DNA of 64,000 nt from assembly GCF_009827655.1 (NCBI RefSeq), contig NZ_WTYV01000002.1, positions 248,657 through 312,656 of the forward strand. Direction: 5' to 3'. Positions 1 to 9,383 of the stretch are shown in pieces; positions within the stretch are counted from its first letter, which is position 1, and each line of letters opens with the position of its first letter. Below the pieces are notes generated by a model. That model searched no databases and was not told the DNA's origin. It worked only from the letters and a program-made list of their open reading frames with translations. The DNA comes from Alteraurantiacibacter buctensis (GTDB lineage: Bacteria > Pseudomonadota > Alphaproteobacteria > Sphingomonadales > Sphingomonadaceae). Made by a program: the position numbers and the translations under genes.

Positions 1-1613
1 TGATCGACCTGATCGGGCTGGACCTGATGCCCTACCTGCAGAAGAGCCTGACCAGCACGCTGCCGGCCAGCGATGCCTACCAGCAGATCGCCCGCAGCGA
101 ACCGCTGATCGAGCGTCTGATTGCCGAAGGCTACACCGGTCGCAAGGGCAAGGGCGGGTTCTATCGCCTCAACCGTGAAGGCGGGAAGAAGGCCAAGGAA
201 GCGATCAACCTGCAAACGGGGGAATATGCCCCGCAGGCGAAGGCCCCGGAGATTTCCGGCCCCGCCGGCAAGGGTGATCTGGCTGCGCTGGTGGCCCTGC
301 CGGGCAAGACCGGCGCCTATGCCTGGGCCGTGCTTGGCCCCACGCTGGCCTATGCCGCCAGCATCGTGCCCGAAGCCACCAGGAGCGTGCTGGGCGTGGA
401 TGACGCGATGAAGCTGGGCTATAACTGGAAGGCCGGCCCGTTCGAGATGATCGACGCCTTCGGCCCCGCAGCGCTCCGCGCCAGCCTGGCGGAAAGCGGC
501 ATCCCCGTGCCGCCGATCCTGGAAGCCGTGGGCGATGGCAAGTTCTACCGGATCGAGAACGGCAAGCGCCAGTACTTCGGCCTTGATGGCCAGTATCACG
601 ATGTGGTGCGCCCCGATGGTGTGCTGCTGCTGGCGGATATCAAGCTGGCATCCAAGCCGCTGCTGAAGACCGCCTCCGCCGCGCTGTGGGACGTCGGCGA
701 TGGCGTGGTGGCGCTGGAATTCACCGGCAAGATGAACGCCCTCGACGTAGAGGTGATGAAGCTGATCGAACAGGCGATCCCGCTGGTTGCCGAGAAGTAC
801 AAGGCGCTGGTGGTCTATAACGAAGGCACCCACTTCTCCGCCGGGGCCAACCTGGGCCTGGCGCTGTTCGCGGTGAACATTGCCGCGTGGAGCGAGATCG
901 ACAAGCTGATCGCCGGCGGGCAGCAGGCGTTCAAGGCGCTGAAATATGCCCCGTTCCCTGTGGTGGCTGCCCCCGCCGGCATGGCGCTGGGCGGCGGGTG
1001 TGAGATCGTGCTCAATTCCGATGCGGCGCAGGCCCATGCGGAAACCTATATCGGGCTGGTGGAGCCGGGCGTGGGCCTGATCCCCGGCTGGGGCGGCTGC
1101 GGCGAGATGCTCGACCGCTGGCGCAACATGCCCAGAATGCCCAAGGGGCCGATGCCCGCCGTGGGTAAGGTGTTCGAGATCGTCTCCACCGCCACCGTGG
1201 CCAAGTCTGCTGCCGAGGCCAAGGAGCTGGGCTTCCTGCGCCATACCGATGGCGTGACCATGAACCGTGACCGGCTGCTGGCCGATGCCAAGGCCCGCGC
1301 GCTGGCCATGGCGGAAGGCTACATGCCGCCCGCACCGCCCGAATTCCGCCTGCCCGGACCCAGTGGCAAGGCGGCGCTGGACCTGGCGGTGCAAGGCTTC
1401 CGCGCCCGTGGCCTCGCCACCCCCTATGACGAAGTGGTGGCCGGCAAGCTGGCCACCGTGCTGACCGGAGGCGACACCGACCCGACCGAAGTGATCACCG
1501 AGGAGCGGATGCTGGAGCTGGAGCGGATCGAGTTCATGCACCTGGTCCACGAAAGCGGCACCCAGGCGCGCATCGAACACATGCTGGCCACCGGCAAGCC
1601 GCTGAGAAACTGA
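1..1613 (+). CDS. 3-hydroxyacyl-CoA dehydrogenase / enoyl-CoA hydratase, FadN type (5' partial)
   Basis: The reading frame is open from base 3, so the N-terminal NAD-binding part lies outside the window. What remains is the C-terminal part of a 3-hydroxyacyl-CoA dehydrogenase followed by a crotonase domain. The crotonase part shows the oxyanion-hole stretch HFSAGANL, the Glu of ALGGGCE and the second Glu of LVEPGVGLIPG. Dehydrogenase-first, hydratase-last order is that of FadN/YusL proteins, opposite to FadB. It should catalyse the hydration and NAD-dependent oxidation steps of beta-oxidation. It is the first visible gene of an operon with an acyl-CoA dehydrogenase and ETF, which supports this role. 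Substrate chain length cannot be told. Confidence 0.88.
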   Translation, partial: IDLIGLDLMPYLQKSLTSTLPASDAYQQIARSEPLIERLIAEGYTGRKGKGGFYRLNREGGKKAKEAINLQTGEYAPQAKAPEISGPAGKGDLAALVALPGKTGAYAWAVLGPTLAYAASIVPEATRSVLGVDDAMKLGYNWKAGPFEMIDAFGPAALRASLAESGIPVPPILEAVGDGKFYRIENGKRQYFGLDGQYHDVVRPDGVLLLADIKLASKPLLKTASAALWDVGDGVVALEFTGKMNALDVEVMKLIEQAIPLVAEKYKALVVYNEGTHFSAGANLGLALFAVNIAAWSEIDKLIAGGQQAFKALKYAPFPVVAAPAGMALGGGCEIVLNSDAAQAHAETYIGLVEPGVGLIPGWGGCGEMLDRWRNMPRMPKGPMPAVGKVFEIVSTATVAKSAAEAKELGFLRHTDGVTMNRDRLLADAKARALAMAEGYMPPAPPEFRLPGPSGKAALDLAVQGFRARGLATPYDEVVAGKLATVLTGGDTDPTEVITEERMLELERIEFMHLVHESGTQARIEHMLATGKPLRN

Positions 1614-1641
1614 CGAGATAGACCCGAGAGAGGACTGAACA

Positions 1642-3432
1642 ATGCAGGTCTATGAAGCCCCCTTGCGCGATATGCGCTTCGTGCTGGACGAGCTGTGGGT
1701 GGACGATGGCTTCGGCGATCTCCCCGCGCTGGCAGAATTCGACGCTGACCTGACCAGCGCGATCCTGGAGGAAGCGGCCCGCTTTTCCCGCGAGGTGCTG
1801 CTGCCGCTGAACCGCACCGGTGACGAGGAAGGCTGCGTGCTGGAAAACGGCGTGGTCCGCACCCCAGCCGGGTTCAAGGATGCCTACAAGCAGTTCACCG
1901 AAAGCGGCTGGGCGGCGCTCGCCGCCGATCCGCAGTGGGGCGGGCAGGGCCTGCCGGAACGGGTCAACAAGCTGGTGGAGGAGATGACCTGTTCCACCAA
2001 TCTTTCCTTCGGCCTCTATCCCGGCCTCACCCACGGCGGCGCGCTGGCGCTGGAAGCGCATGGGTCGGAAGACCTGAAGCAGCGCTACCTGCCGAAGATG
2101 ACCAGCGGCGAATGGTCGGGCACCATGTGCCTGACAGAAAGCCATTGCGGTACCGACCTTGGCCTTCTGCGAACCAAGGCGGTTCCACAGGAGGATGGCA
2201 GCTACAAGATCAGCGGGGCCAAGATCTTCATCTCCGCCGGTGACCATGACCTGACCGAGAACATCATCCACCTGGTGCTGGCCCGCCTGCCCGATGCACC
2301 CAAGGGGGTGAAGGGCATCTCGCTGTTCCTGGTGCCCAAGTTCCTGCCCAATGACGATGGCAGCGTGGGTCCGTCTAACGGGGTGCAGTGCACGGCCCTT
2401 GAACACAAGATGGGCCTGAAGGCATCGGCCACCTGCCAGATGCAGTTCGAGGACAGCACCGGCTGGATAGTGGGTGAGCCCAACGCTGGCCTGGCCGCCA
2501 TGTTCACCATGATGAATGCCGAGCGGCTTTCGGTGGGCGTACAGGGGCTGGGCGTGGGCGAGGCGGCCTACCAGTCTGCCGTGTGGTACGCCAAGGACCG
2601 GCTGCAGGGCCGCGCGCTCTCCGGCCCCAAGTATCCGGACAAGGCAGCCGATCCGATCATCGTCCACCCGGACGTGCGGCGCATGCTGATGACCATGCGC
2701 GCCTATAACGAAGGCTGCCGGATGCTCGGCGGCTGGGTAAGTCGCGCGCTGGATGCCGAGCGGCTGTCCGAGGAACCCGAAGCTCGCCAGCGGGCGGAAG
2801 ACTTCGTGGCCCTGATGACCCCGATCGTGAAGGCCCTGTTCACCGACCTGGGGCACGAAACCGCGCACCTGGCGGTGCAGGTCTATGGCGGCCACGGCTA
2901 TATCCGCGAAAGCGGGGTGGAGCAGTATGCCCGCGATGCCCGCATTGCCATGATCTATGAAGGCACCAACGGCATCCAGGCGCTGGACCTGGTGGGCCGC
3001 AAGCTGGGGGCCAACAACGGCCGCTTCCTGCGCAGCTTCTTCCACCCGGTGTCCGCCTTCATCGAGGCGAACAAGGGCGACGGGCCGATGAAGCCGATGA
3101 TCGACGGGCTGGAAAAGGCCTTCGGCGCGCTGCAACTGAGCACCGCGACCATCGCCCAGCGCGGCCTGAGTGACCCCGAGGAGGCGGGCGCGGCGGCCAG
3201 CGACTACCTGCGCCTGTTCGGGCTGGTGGCCATGGGCTACTGCTTTGCCCGCGCCACGCTGCTTTCCGGCATGAAGATCGCCTTCGGGGCCGAGGACAAG
3301 GCGTTCTACGAAGACAAGATCAAGACCGCCACGTTCTACTTCGAGCGCATCCTGCCGCAGGTTTCGGCCCTGTTCCTGCAGATCAAGGCCGGCAAGAAGA
3401 GCATGATGGCCCTGACCGAGGACGCGTTTTGA
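1642..3432 (+). CDS. acyl-CoA dehydrogenase (large, C-terminally extended family)
   Basis: This 596-residue flavoenzyme catalyses the first, alpha-beta dehydrogenation step of acyl-CoA oxidation and passes electrons to ETF. Visible marks are the N-terminal segment around DMRFVLDELW, the FAD/substrate stretch CLTESHCGTDLG, and the catalytic-base region MIYEGTNGIQALDL near residue 440, followed by a C-terminal extension of about 140 residues. Family members of this size are often labelled 3-methylmercaptopropionyl-CoA dehydrogenase (DmdC-like), but that substrate is not implied here. An AGAGAGGA ribosome site precedes the ATG. The stop overlaps the TTG start of the next gene. Placement with hydratase/dehydrogenase and etfBA supports a beta-oxidation role. 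Confidence 0.9.
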   Translation: MQVYEAPLRDMRFVLDELWVDDGFGDLPALAEFDADLTSAILEEAARFSREVLLPLNRTGDEEGCVLENGVVRTPAGFKDAYKQFTESGWAALAADPQWGGQGLPERVNKLVEEMTCSTNLSFGLYPGLTHGGALALEAHGSEDLKQRYLPKMTSGEWSGTMCLTESHCGTDLGLLRTKAVPQEDGSYKISGAKIFISAGDHDLTENIIHLVLARLPDAPKGVKGISLFLVPKFLPNDDGSVGPSNGVQCTALEHKMGLKASATCQMQFEDSTGWIVGEPNAGLAAMFTMMNAERLSVGVQGLGVGEAAYQSAVWYAKDRLQGRALSGPKYPDKAADPIIVHPDVRRMLMTMRAYNEGCRMLGGWVSRALDAERLSEEPEARQRAEDFVALMTPIVKALFTDLGHETAHLAVQVYGGHGYIRESGVEQYARDARIAMIYEGTNGIQALDLVGRKLGANNGRFLRSFFHPVSAFIEANKGDGPMKPMIDGLEKAFGALQLSTATIAQRGLSDPEEAGAAASDYLRLFGLVAMGYCFARATLLSGMKIAFGAEDKAFYEDKIKTATFYFERILPQVSALFLQIKAGKKSMMALTEDAF

Positions 3433-4343
3433 ACCCCGTTTCGACCAGGGCCGATGATCTGAAGGCCGGGCTGGCGATCCCCGCCATCATCGCGCCCATG
3501 TTCCTCGTCAGCGGCGTGGAGCTGGTCTGCGCCACCTCGCAGGCCGGGCTGCTGGGGACGTTCCCCACGCTGAATGCCCGCACCACCGAGGCGCTGGACC
3601 AGTGGCTGGGCGAAATGCGCGAGCGGCTGGGCGACAAGCCCTTCGGTGCCAACCTGATCGTCCACAAGAGCAACCCGCGCGTGGCGGAAGACCTGGCGCT
3701 GCTGGTGAAGCACAAGGTGCCGCTGGTCATCACGTCGCTGGGCGCGGTGCCCGATGTGGTGCAGGCGGTGCAAAGCTATGGCGGCATGGTGCTGCATGAC
3801 GTGATTTCCATCCGCCACGCGAAGAAGGCGCTGGGGGCGGGAGCCGATGGCCTGATCGCCGTGGCGGCGGGCGCAGGCGGCCACGCCGGCACGCTCAGCC
3901 CCTTTGCGCTGGTAAGCGAAATCCGCGAGTTCCATGCAGGCCCGCTGGCCCTGTCCGGTGCGATGACGCGAGGTAACCATGTGCTGGCCGCGCAGGTGAT
4001 GGGGGCGGACTTTGCCTATATCGGCAGCCACTTCATCCCCACGCACGAAAGCATGGCAGGCGAGGGGCAAAAGCAGATGATGGTGGAGGCCGAGGCCGCC
4101 GATATCGTCTATACCGACAAGGTGACGGGCGTTGGTGCCAATTTTCTGCGTCAGAGCCTTGAGGCCGCCAGCCTGCCCGACGGGCACGGCGAAATGAGCC
4201 TGTCTGACGAAGCCAAGGCGTGGAAAAATATCTGGTCGGCCGGGCATGGCGTGGGGGCCACCCATGCGCTACGGCCCGCCGCTGAGATCGCGGGCGAGCT
4301 GATCGCCCAGTACAATCAGGCGCGGGAGGAATTTGCACGATGA
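3429..4343 (+). CDS. nitronate monooxygenase-family FMN protein
   Basis: A 304-residue TIM-barrel flavoprotein of the nitronate monooxygenase / 2-nitropropane dioxygenase family. Typical marks are [10 protein letters not shown] at the N-terminus, [10 protein letters not shown], the glycine-rich phosphate-binding stretch [11 protein letters not shown], and [12 protein letters not shown]. Known members oxidise alkyl nitronates using FMN and oxygen; many are of unknown substrate. The start is a TTG overlapping the stop of the dehydrogenase gene, with GAGGAC upstream, so translation is probably coupled. Its 3' end overlaps etfB. Being inside a beta-oxidation/ETF operon suggests a lipid-linked redox or detoxification job, but this is inference. 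Confidence 0.82.
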   Translation: MNPVSTRADDLKAGLAIPAIIAPMFLVSGVELVCATSQAGLLGTFPTLNARTTEALDQWLGEMRERLGDKPFGANLIVHKSNPRVAEDLALLVKHKVPLVITSLGAVPDVVQAVQSYGGMVLHDVISIRHAKKALGAGADGLIAVAAGAGGHAGTLSPFALVSEIREFHAGPLALSGAMTRGNHVLAAQVMGADFAYIGSHFIPTHESMAGEGQKQMMVEAEAADIVYTDKVTGVGANFLRQSLEAASLPDGHGEMSLSDEAKAWKNIWSAGHGVGATHALRPAAEIAGELIAQYNQAREEFAR

Positions 4344-5089
4344 AGATCCTGGTGCCCGTGAAGCGGGTGATTGATTACAACCTGAAGCCGCGGGTGAAGG
4401 CGGATGGGACGGGCGTTGACCTGGCCAACGTCAAGATGAGCATGAACCCGTTTGACGAGATCGCGGTGGAAGAGGCCCTGCGGCTGAAGGAGAAGGGTGC
4501 CGCCACCGAAGTGGTGGCCGTGTCCATCGGCCCGGCCAAGGCACAGGAAACGCTGCGCACGGCGCTGGCGATGGGTGCCGACCGGGCGATCCTGGTGGAA
4601 ACAGATGCGGAGGTGGAACCGCTGGCCGTGGCCAAGATCCTGCAAGCCATCGTGGCCGAGGAAGCGCCGGGCATGGTGGTGATGGGCAAGCAGGCAATCG
4701 ACGATGACAGCAACCAGACCGGCCAGATGCTGGCCGCGCTGCTGGGCTGGGGCCAGGGCACCTTTGCCTCCAAGGTCGACGTAACCGGTGACAGCGTGGC
4801 GGTGACCCGCGAGGTCGATGCGGGGCTTGAAACGGTCAGCCTGAAGCTTCCCGCCATCGTCACCACCGACCTGCGCCTGAACGAGCCGCGCTATGCTAGC
4901 CTGCCCAACATCATGAAGGCCAAGTCCAAGCCGCTGGCGGTGAAGAAGCCGGAAGACCTGGGCGTGGACATTGCCCCGCGCCTGAAGGTGCTCAAGGTCA
5001 GCGAACCGCCGGTGCGCAAGGCGGGCGTAATGGTCGGCTCGGTGGACGAGCTGGTGGCGAAACTGAAGGAAATGGGAGCTGTCGCATGA
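4340..5089 (+). CDS. etfB: electron transfer flavoprotein subunit beta
   Basis: A 249-residue ETF beta subunit, the AMP-binding half of the heterodimer that carries electrons from acyl-CoA dehydrogenases to ETF-ubiquinone oxidoreductase. The N-terminus [14 protein letters not shown], the segment [21 protein letters not shown] and the signature [22 protein letters not shown] are diagnostic. Length fits the family. The ATG overlaps the stop of the upstream gene by four bases and the gene overlaps etfA by four bases, so the two subunits are likely translated together. Confidence 0.96.
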   Translation: MKILVPVKRVIDYNLKPRVKADGTGVDLANVKMSMNPFDEIAVEEALRLKEKGAATEVVAVSIGPAKAQETLRTALAMGADRAILVETDAEVEPLAVAKILQAIVAEEAPGMVVMGKQAIDDDSNQTGQMLAALLGWGQGTFASKVDVTGDSVAVTREVDAGLETVSLKLPAIVTTDLRLNEPRYASLPNIMKAKSKPLAVKKPEDLGVDIAPRLKVLKVSEPPVRKAGVMVGSVDELVAKLKEMGAVA

Positions 5090-6009
5090 CCGCGCTGGTT
5101 CTGGCTGAACACGATGGCGCGAAGCTCAGCGCCGCAACCAATGCCATTGTCACCGCCGCTGCGAAGCTGGGCGGTCCGGTCCACGTGCTGGTCTGCGGGC
5201 CGCAGGCCGTGGCCGATCAGGCGGCCAAGATCGCCGGTGTTGAGAAGGTGCTGGTGGCCGCCGATGCCGCTGTCGCCAATCAGCTGGCCGAAAACGTCGC
5301 CCCGCTGGTGGCCGGCCTGATGGGCGCATACGATGCGTTCCTCGCTCCCGCGACGACCACCGGCAAGAACGTGGCCCCGCGCGTGGCTGCGCTGCTCGAC
5401 GTAATGCAGCTTTCCGAAGTGATCGGCGTGGAGGGCCCCAAGACCTTCACCCGCCCGATCTATGCCGGCAACGCCATCGCCACAGTTGAATCGAGTGATC
5501 CGAAGCTGGTGCTGACCGTGCGCGCGACGGCGTTCGACAAGGCGGGCGAAGGCGGCAGCGCTGCGGTGGAAGCCGTGGGCGGCGCGGCTGATGCGGGCCT
5601 CAGCAGCTTCGTCGGCCTCGAAGCCAGCAAGAGCGAGCGACCCGAACTGACCAGCGCGGGCACGGTCGTCTCCGGCGGCCGCGCGCTGAAGGATGCGGAC
5701 ACCTTTGCCCAGGTCATCGCCCCGCTGGCCGACAAGCTGGGGGCCGCCATCGGCGCCAGCCGCGCGGCGGTGGATGCAGGCTATATCGGCAACGATCACC
5801 AGGTGGGCCAGACCGGCAAGATCGTCGCCCCGTCGCTCTATGTGGCGGTGGGCATCTCCGGGGCGATCCAGCACCTGGCAGGCATGAAGGATTCCAAGGT
5901 GATCGTGGCGATCAACAAGGATCCCGATGCGCCGATCTTCCAGGTGGCCGATGTGGGCCTGGTGGGTGACCTGTTCACCGTGGTGCCGGAGCTGGTGGCC
6001 AAGCTGTGA
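5086..6009 (+). CDS. etfA: electron transfer flavoprotein subunit alpha
   Basis: A 307-residue ETF alpha subunit, which binds FAD in its C-terminal domain. The signature runs from [17 protein letters not shown] through [18 protein letters not shown] to [21 protein letters not shown], all typical FAD-binding elements. It pairs with the preceding etfB, with a four-base ATGA overlap. The gene also overlaps the following thioesterase gene by four bases. Having both ETF subunits next to an acyl-CoA dehydrogenase indicates a dedicated electron acceptor for this operon, although ETF usually serves several dehydrogenases. Confidence 0.96.
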   Translation: MTALVLAEHDGAKLSAATNAIVTAAAKLGGPVHVLVCGPQAVADQAAKIAGVEKVLVAADAAVANQLAENVAPLVAGLMGAYDAFLAPATTTGKNVAPRVAALLDVMQLSEVIGVEGPKTFTRPIYAGNAIATVESSDPKLVLTVRATAFDKAGEGGSAAVEAVGGAADAGLSSFVGLEASKSERPELTSAGTVVSGGRALKDADTFAQVIAPLADKLGAAIGASRAAVDAGYIGNDHQVGQTGKIVAPSLYVAVGISGAIQHLAGMKDSKVIVAINKDPDAPIFQVADVGLVGDLFTVVPELVAKL

Positions 6010-6437
6010 GCGAGTTGTTCGGGCTGGACCTCATCCGTTCGCGGATGCTGGATGCAGCCCCGCACGGCATGGCCGCACTGCTCGACATGCGGGTGACCGC
6101 AGCGGAGGAGGGCGAGGTGACGCTGACCGCCACGCCCACCCGCGCACATTACAACCTGATCGGCGTGGTCCACGGCGGCTTTGCGGCGACCTTGCTCGAC
6201 AGCGCTTGCGGCCTTGCCGCCGTGGCTGCCACGCGCGAGCCTTCGCGCTGCCTGACGCTGGAGATCAAGGTCGCCTATCACGCGGCGCTGACCGACCATA
6301 CGGGACCGGTCCATGCCAGGGGTCGCGTGCTCAAGATCGGGCGCCGCACTGCCTTTACCGAGGCTCGGCTGGAGGATGATGCCGGACGGCTCTACGCCAG
6401 CGCCACCAGCACCCTGCTGATCGAACCTGCCGCCTAG
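6006..6437 (+). CDS. PaaI-family hotdog thioesterase
   Basis: A 143-residue single-domain hotdog protein. The stretch [20 protein letters not shown] carries the HGG motif and downstream acidic residue used by PaaI-type acyl-CoA thioesterases. Family members hydrolyse acyl- or aryl-acyl-CoA to free acid and CoA. As last gene of the beta-oxidation operon it may release CoA from dead-end intermediates; this is inferred from position. The ATG overlaps the etfA stop. Its stop codon overlaps the 3' end of the convergent pseudo-cheB gene by four bases, leaving no room for a terminator between them. Confidence 0.85.
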   Translation: MSELFGLDLIRSRMLDAAPHGMAALLDMRVTAAEEGEVTLTATPTRAHYNLIGVVHGGFAATLLDSACGLAAVAATREPSRCLTLEIKVAYHAALTDHTGPVHARGRVLKIGRRTAFTEARLEDDAGRLYASATSTLLIEPAA

Positions 6438-7474
6438 AGGAAATTGCAGGCAGCGATGATCCGGCCGCCAAGCTGCGCGCCGGGGACAGGTTCGCCGGCC
6501 CCGGCGGCCACGGCCGCGTGCGGGGCCTCGCCGGCCAGCGCGCTGGCCGGATCCTGCACCATCGTCGTCGCGCCCGTGCCTTTCAGCATGGCCAGCCCGC
6601 GCGCGCCATCGGTGCCCTTGCCGGACAGGAGCGCGCCCAGCGCGGGGGTCTCGGCCCGGGCCAGGCTGCCGAAAAGCAGCTCTGCCGAAGGCCGCACGCC
6701 GCCCACGGGATCGCGCGCCATCAGCCGCAGGCGGGGCGGGGTGCCCTTCTCGACGATGGCATGGCATGCGGGATCGCAGGCCACGTGGATCACGCCGGGC
6801 TTTAGCTCGGCATTGTCCTTCGCCTCCACCAGACCGCAGGCCACCGCGGGCGCCATGCGGGCGACGAAGTCGCGCGCCTGGCCGGGATCGTCCGGCAGGC
6901 AGACCACTGTAGGCGGGCAGTCCGCCGGATAGGCGGCCAGCAGCCCTTTCAGCACGTCCAGCGCGCCATTGCCGCCGCTCAGTGCTACCAGGGTGCCGTT
7001 CCACATGAAGTCGCCGCCCGCTGCATTGCTGTTGGCGGCCGCTTCGGCCAGCGCTGTGGCGCGCGCCTCCATGTCGGTGTTGGCGGCATCGAGCACGATC
7101 TTGCCCAGCTTGCCGACGGTGGCGTTGAAATCCTCCGGGCTGGTGTGCAGCGGCTTGGGAAAGCACTCGATCGCGCCCAGCTCCATCGCCTTGGCGGCGG
7201 TGCCGGTGCCCATCTGGGTGACGCTGGAGAGCATCACGACCGGCATGGGCTTGTCGGCCATGAGCTCGGCCAGGAAATCCATCCCGCTCATGCCGGGCAT
7301 TTCCACGTCCAGCGTCAACACGTTGGGCTTCAGGTCGCGGATCTTGTCGCGCGCCTCGGCAGCGCTGGCTGCAACGCCCACGACGCTGACGTTGCGGGCG
7401 GAATCGGGGATGTCGCAGAACAGCGCGCGCATGGCCGCTGAATCGTCCACCACCAGTACACGTGCGTCTTTCAT
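6434..7474 (-). CDS. CheB-like response regulator with degenerate methylesterase domain
   Basis: A 346-residue protein with the CheB layout: receiver (residues 1 to about 120), linker, esterase-like domain (about 160 to 346). The receiver looks intact, with D10, D11, phosphoacceptor D56 in TLDVEMPGM and a conserved Lys in PKPL. The esterase part has lost key residues: where CheB has GASTGG around the catalytic Ser, this has LSGGNGA, and the QH carrying the catalytic His is replaced by CLPDD. Only the final Asp motif ([12 protein letters not shown]) survives. The window also encodes an intact CheB at 12351. It is therefore probably a phospho-switch or sink without esterase activity. It is divergent from the chemoreceptor gene. 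Confidence 0.85.
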   Translation of the reverse strand: MKDARVLVVDDSAAMRALFCDIPDSARNVSVVGVAASAAEARDKIRDLKPNVLTLDVEMPGMSGMDFLAELMADKPMPVVMLSSVTQMGTGTAAKAMELGAIECFPKPLHTSPEDFNATVGKLGKIVLDAANTDMEARATALAEAAANSNAAGGDFMWNGTLVALSGGNGALDVLKGLLAAYPADCPPTVVCLPDDPGQARDFVARMAPAVACGLVEAKDNAELKPGVIHVACDPACHAIVEKGTPPRLRLMARDPVGGVRPSAELLFGSLARAETPALGALLSGKGTDGARGLAMLKGTGATTMVQDPASALAGEAPHAAVAAGAGEPVPGAQLGGRIIAACNFL

Positions 7475-7642
7475 GATCAGTCCTTCCCTTCACACCGAAG
7501 GTTTGCCGCTCCGATCTAAGCCCAAGCAGAAAATGGAACCCACCTTCTAATCTAGGGAGTTGTGCCTAAGCGATCCGCAAGTCGGCCTTCGCCGCTTCCG
7601 ACTATTTGGCCAAAGTGTAGCCCGAGAAGGAAGTTCGGTCCC

Positions 7643-9102
7643 ATGTTTACCTGGTTCCAGAAGTACGCACCCATCCGCACAAAGTTCAGGGTGCTGGCCC
7701 TCGTCATCGGGGGCATGGGTTCGCTCTCCCTCCTCGGTTCCCTGCTGGCGACGCTTGGCGTGGTGGGCCCTGGCCTGGCCATGGCAACAAGTGCCTTCGT
7801 TGTGGCCGGCACGGTGGCAACCGTGATTGTTGCCGGCCAGCTGATATGCGAGCCTTACGTCAACACGGTCGTGCGCATGGAAGCCCTGGCTGCCGGCGAT
7901 ACCAGGAGCCACATTACCTATACCGACTTCAGCGATTGCGTGGGCCGGATGACCAAGGCGATGGCAACCTTCCGCCACAACGCCGAAATCGTCCGGGAAG
8001 CCGGCGCCATCCAGGAAAGCCTGGTCAAGACGCTGGGCATCGGCCTGGAACATCTGGCCGACAAGGACCTGGACTATCGCATTTCCGATCCCCTGCCCGC
8101 GACCTACGAGCCGCTGCGCCTCAGCTTCAATCGCTGGCCGAGCTTTCCGGCGCAATCGAGGGTGTCCACAGCGCCGCGCTGGCGGTGGAAACTGGTTCGC
8201 GTGAAATCCGCGCAGCATCCGATGACCTCTCGGTCCGCAACGAGCGGCAGGCCGCCAGCCTCGAAGAGACAGCGGCCGCCATGGACCAGGTGACCAGCCT
8301 GGTGCGCGAGTCCGCAAGCAGCGCCACCGAAGCCCAGGCTTCGATCACTGAAACGCACACGAAGGCGACCGACGGTGGCAGGGTGGTGCGCCAGGCCGTG
8401 GCCGCCATGGCCGCGATCGAGAAGTCGGCCAAGGAGATCACCCAAATCATCGACGTGATCGACGGTATCGCCTTCCAGACCAACCTGCTGGCGCTCAACG
8501 CCGGCGTGGAAGCAGCCCGTGCGGGCGATGCCGGCAAGGGCTTTGCGGTGGTCGCCAACGAAGTGCGCGCGCTGGCCCAGCGCAGCGCGGATGCCGCCAA
8601 CGACATCAAGGCGCTGATCAATACGTCCAGCCAGCAGGTCAGCCAGGGCGTGGGCCTGGTGGGCGAAACCGGCACGCTGCTGGAAGCCATCGTTGAACGC
8701 GTGGGCCAGGTTTCGGCCCAGGTCCAGGCAATCGCCAAGTCAGCCGTGTCGCAGGCCGCCAACCTGGAGCAGGTCAATACCTCGGTACGCGAGATGGACC
8801 GGATGACCCAGCAAAACGCTGCCATGGTGGAGCAATCCACCGCCGCCGCTCGCAGCCTGGCAGAGGAAGCCGCGGAGCTCGGCCAGTTGGTCTCGCAGTT
8901 CCGGATCAGGGAGACGGGCCGGACGCAGCCGTCCCGCGCACGCAGCGCGGGGCCGCTTCCCGCCGCGGGCCCCGTGCGCCGTGCTGCCGCCCACCGCGCG
9001 CCGTCATCGCGCCCTACGGCACCGCGCAGCGCCGTGCCGCCAGTAGTGGGCAACCTGGCGTTGAGCCACGCCGCCGACGAAGACGACTGGAGCGAGTTCT
9101 GA
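7643..9102 (+). pseudogene. methyl-accepting chemotaxis protein, interrupted by a 1-base frameshift
   Basis: The two halves of a chemoreceptor lie in different frames. Bases 7643-8131 encode two adjacent membrane helices with almost no periplasmic loop (residues about 16-62), then a HAMP-like region. From 8131 onward the next frame encodes the signalling domain, with the conserved hairpin tip [20 protein letters not shown]. The junction reads as TTCAAT then TCGCTGGCC, as if one T of TTCAATTCG were missing. The C-terminus DDWSEF matches the xWxxF tether that binds CheR/CheB. The start is the ATG at 7643, ten bases after AGAAGGAAG. Either a real mutation or a sequencing error explains it; restoration would give a protein of about 486 residues. 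Confidence 0.85.
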
Positions 9103-9131
9103 CGTCCGGTCGAACCATCGGGAGCATGCCC

Positions 9132-9383
9132 ATGACCACGATTACCCTGCCACCCCAGTGTACCCGCGAAGCCGCGCTCGCCGTGCTTGCCCAAGCGCGC
9201 GAGCAGGGCACGGCGGACCTGGCCATCGATGGCATCGCGGTTGAATCCGTGGGCCAGGCGATGCTCCAGGTGCTGCTGGTGGTGCTTGGCGGCCGACCGC
9301 TGGGCAGCCCGTCTGCCGCCCTGGCCGACATGGTGCGCAAGGTGGGCCTTGGCCCGCGCCTGCTGGAAGGGGCCGCGCAATGA
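9132..9383 (+). CDS. small STAS-like protein of the chemotaxis operon
   Basis: An 83-residue protein resembling a minimal STAS (anti-anti-sigma) fold: alternating strands and helices with IDGIAVESVGQAMLQVLLVVL in the position of the usual LS.VdssGl segment. The canonical phosphorylatable Ser is not clearly present. I chose the ATG at 9132 over that at 9126 because GGGAG at 9119-9123 is properly spaced only for the later one. Its stop overlaps the cheA start by four bases. Similar proteins sit before cheA in other chemotaxis operons, where they may help place or regulate the kinase. Function is otherwise unknown. Confidence 0.7.
   Translation: MTTITLPPQCTREAALAVLAQAREQGTADLAIDGIAVESVGQAMLQVLLVVLGGRPLGSPSAALADMVRKVGLGPRLLEGAAQ

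Noticed and set aside
8294..9102. Separate cytosolic chemoreceptor gene starting inside the broken receptor
   Set aside because: The frame upstream of 8131 is not receptor-like and the signalling domain joins seamlessly to the upstream half, so one frameshifted gene is the better reading.
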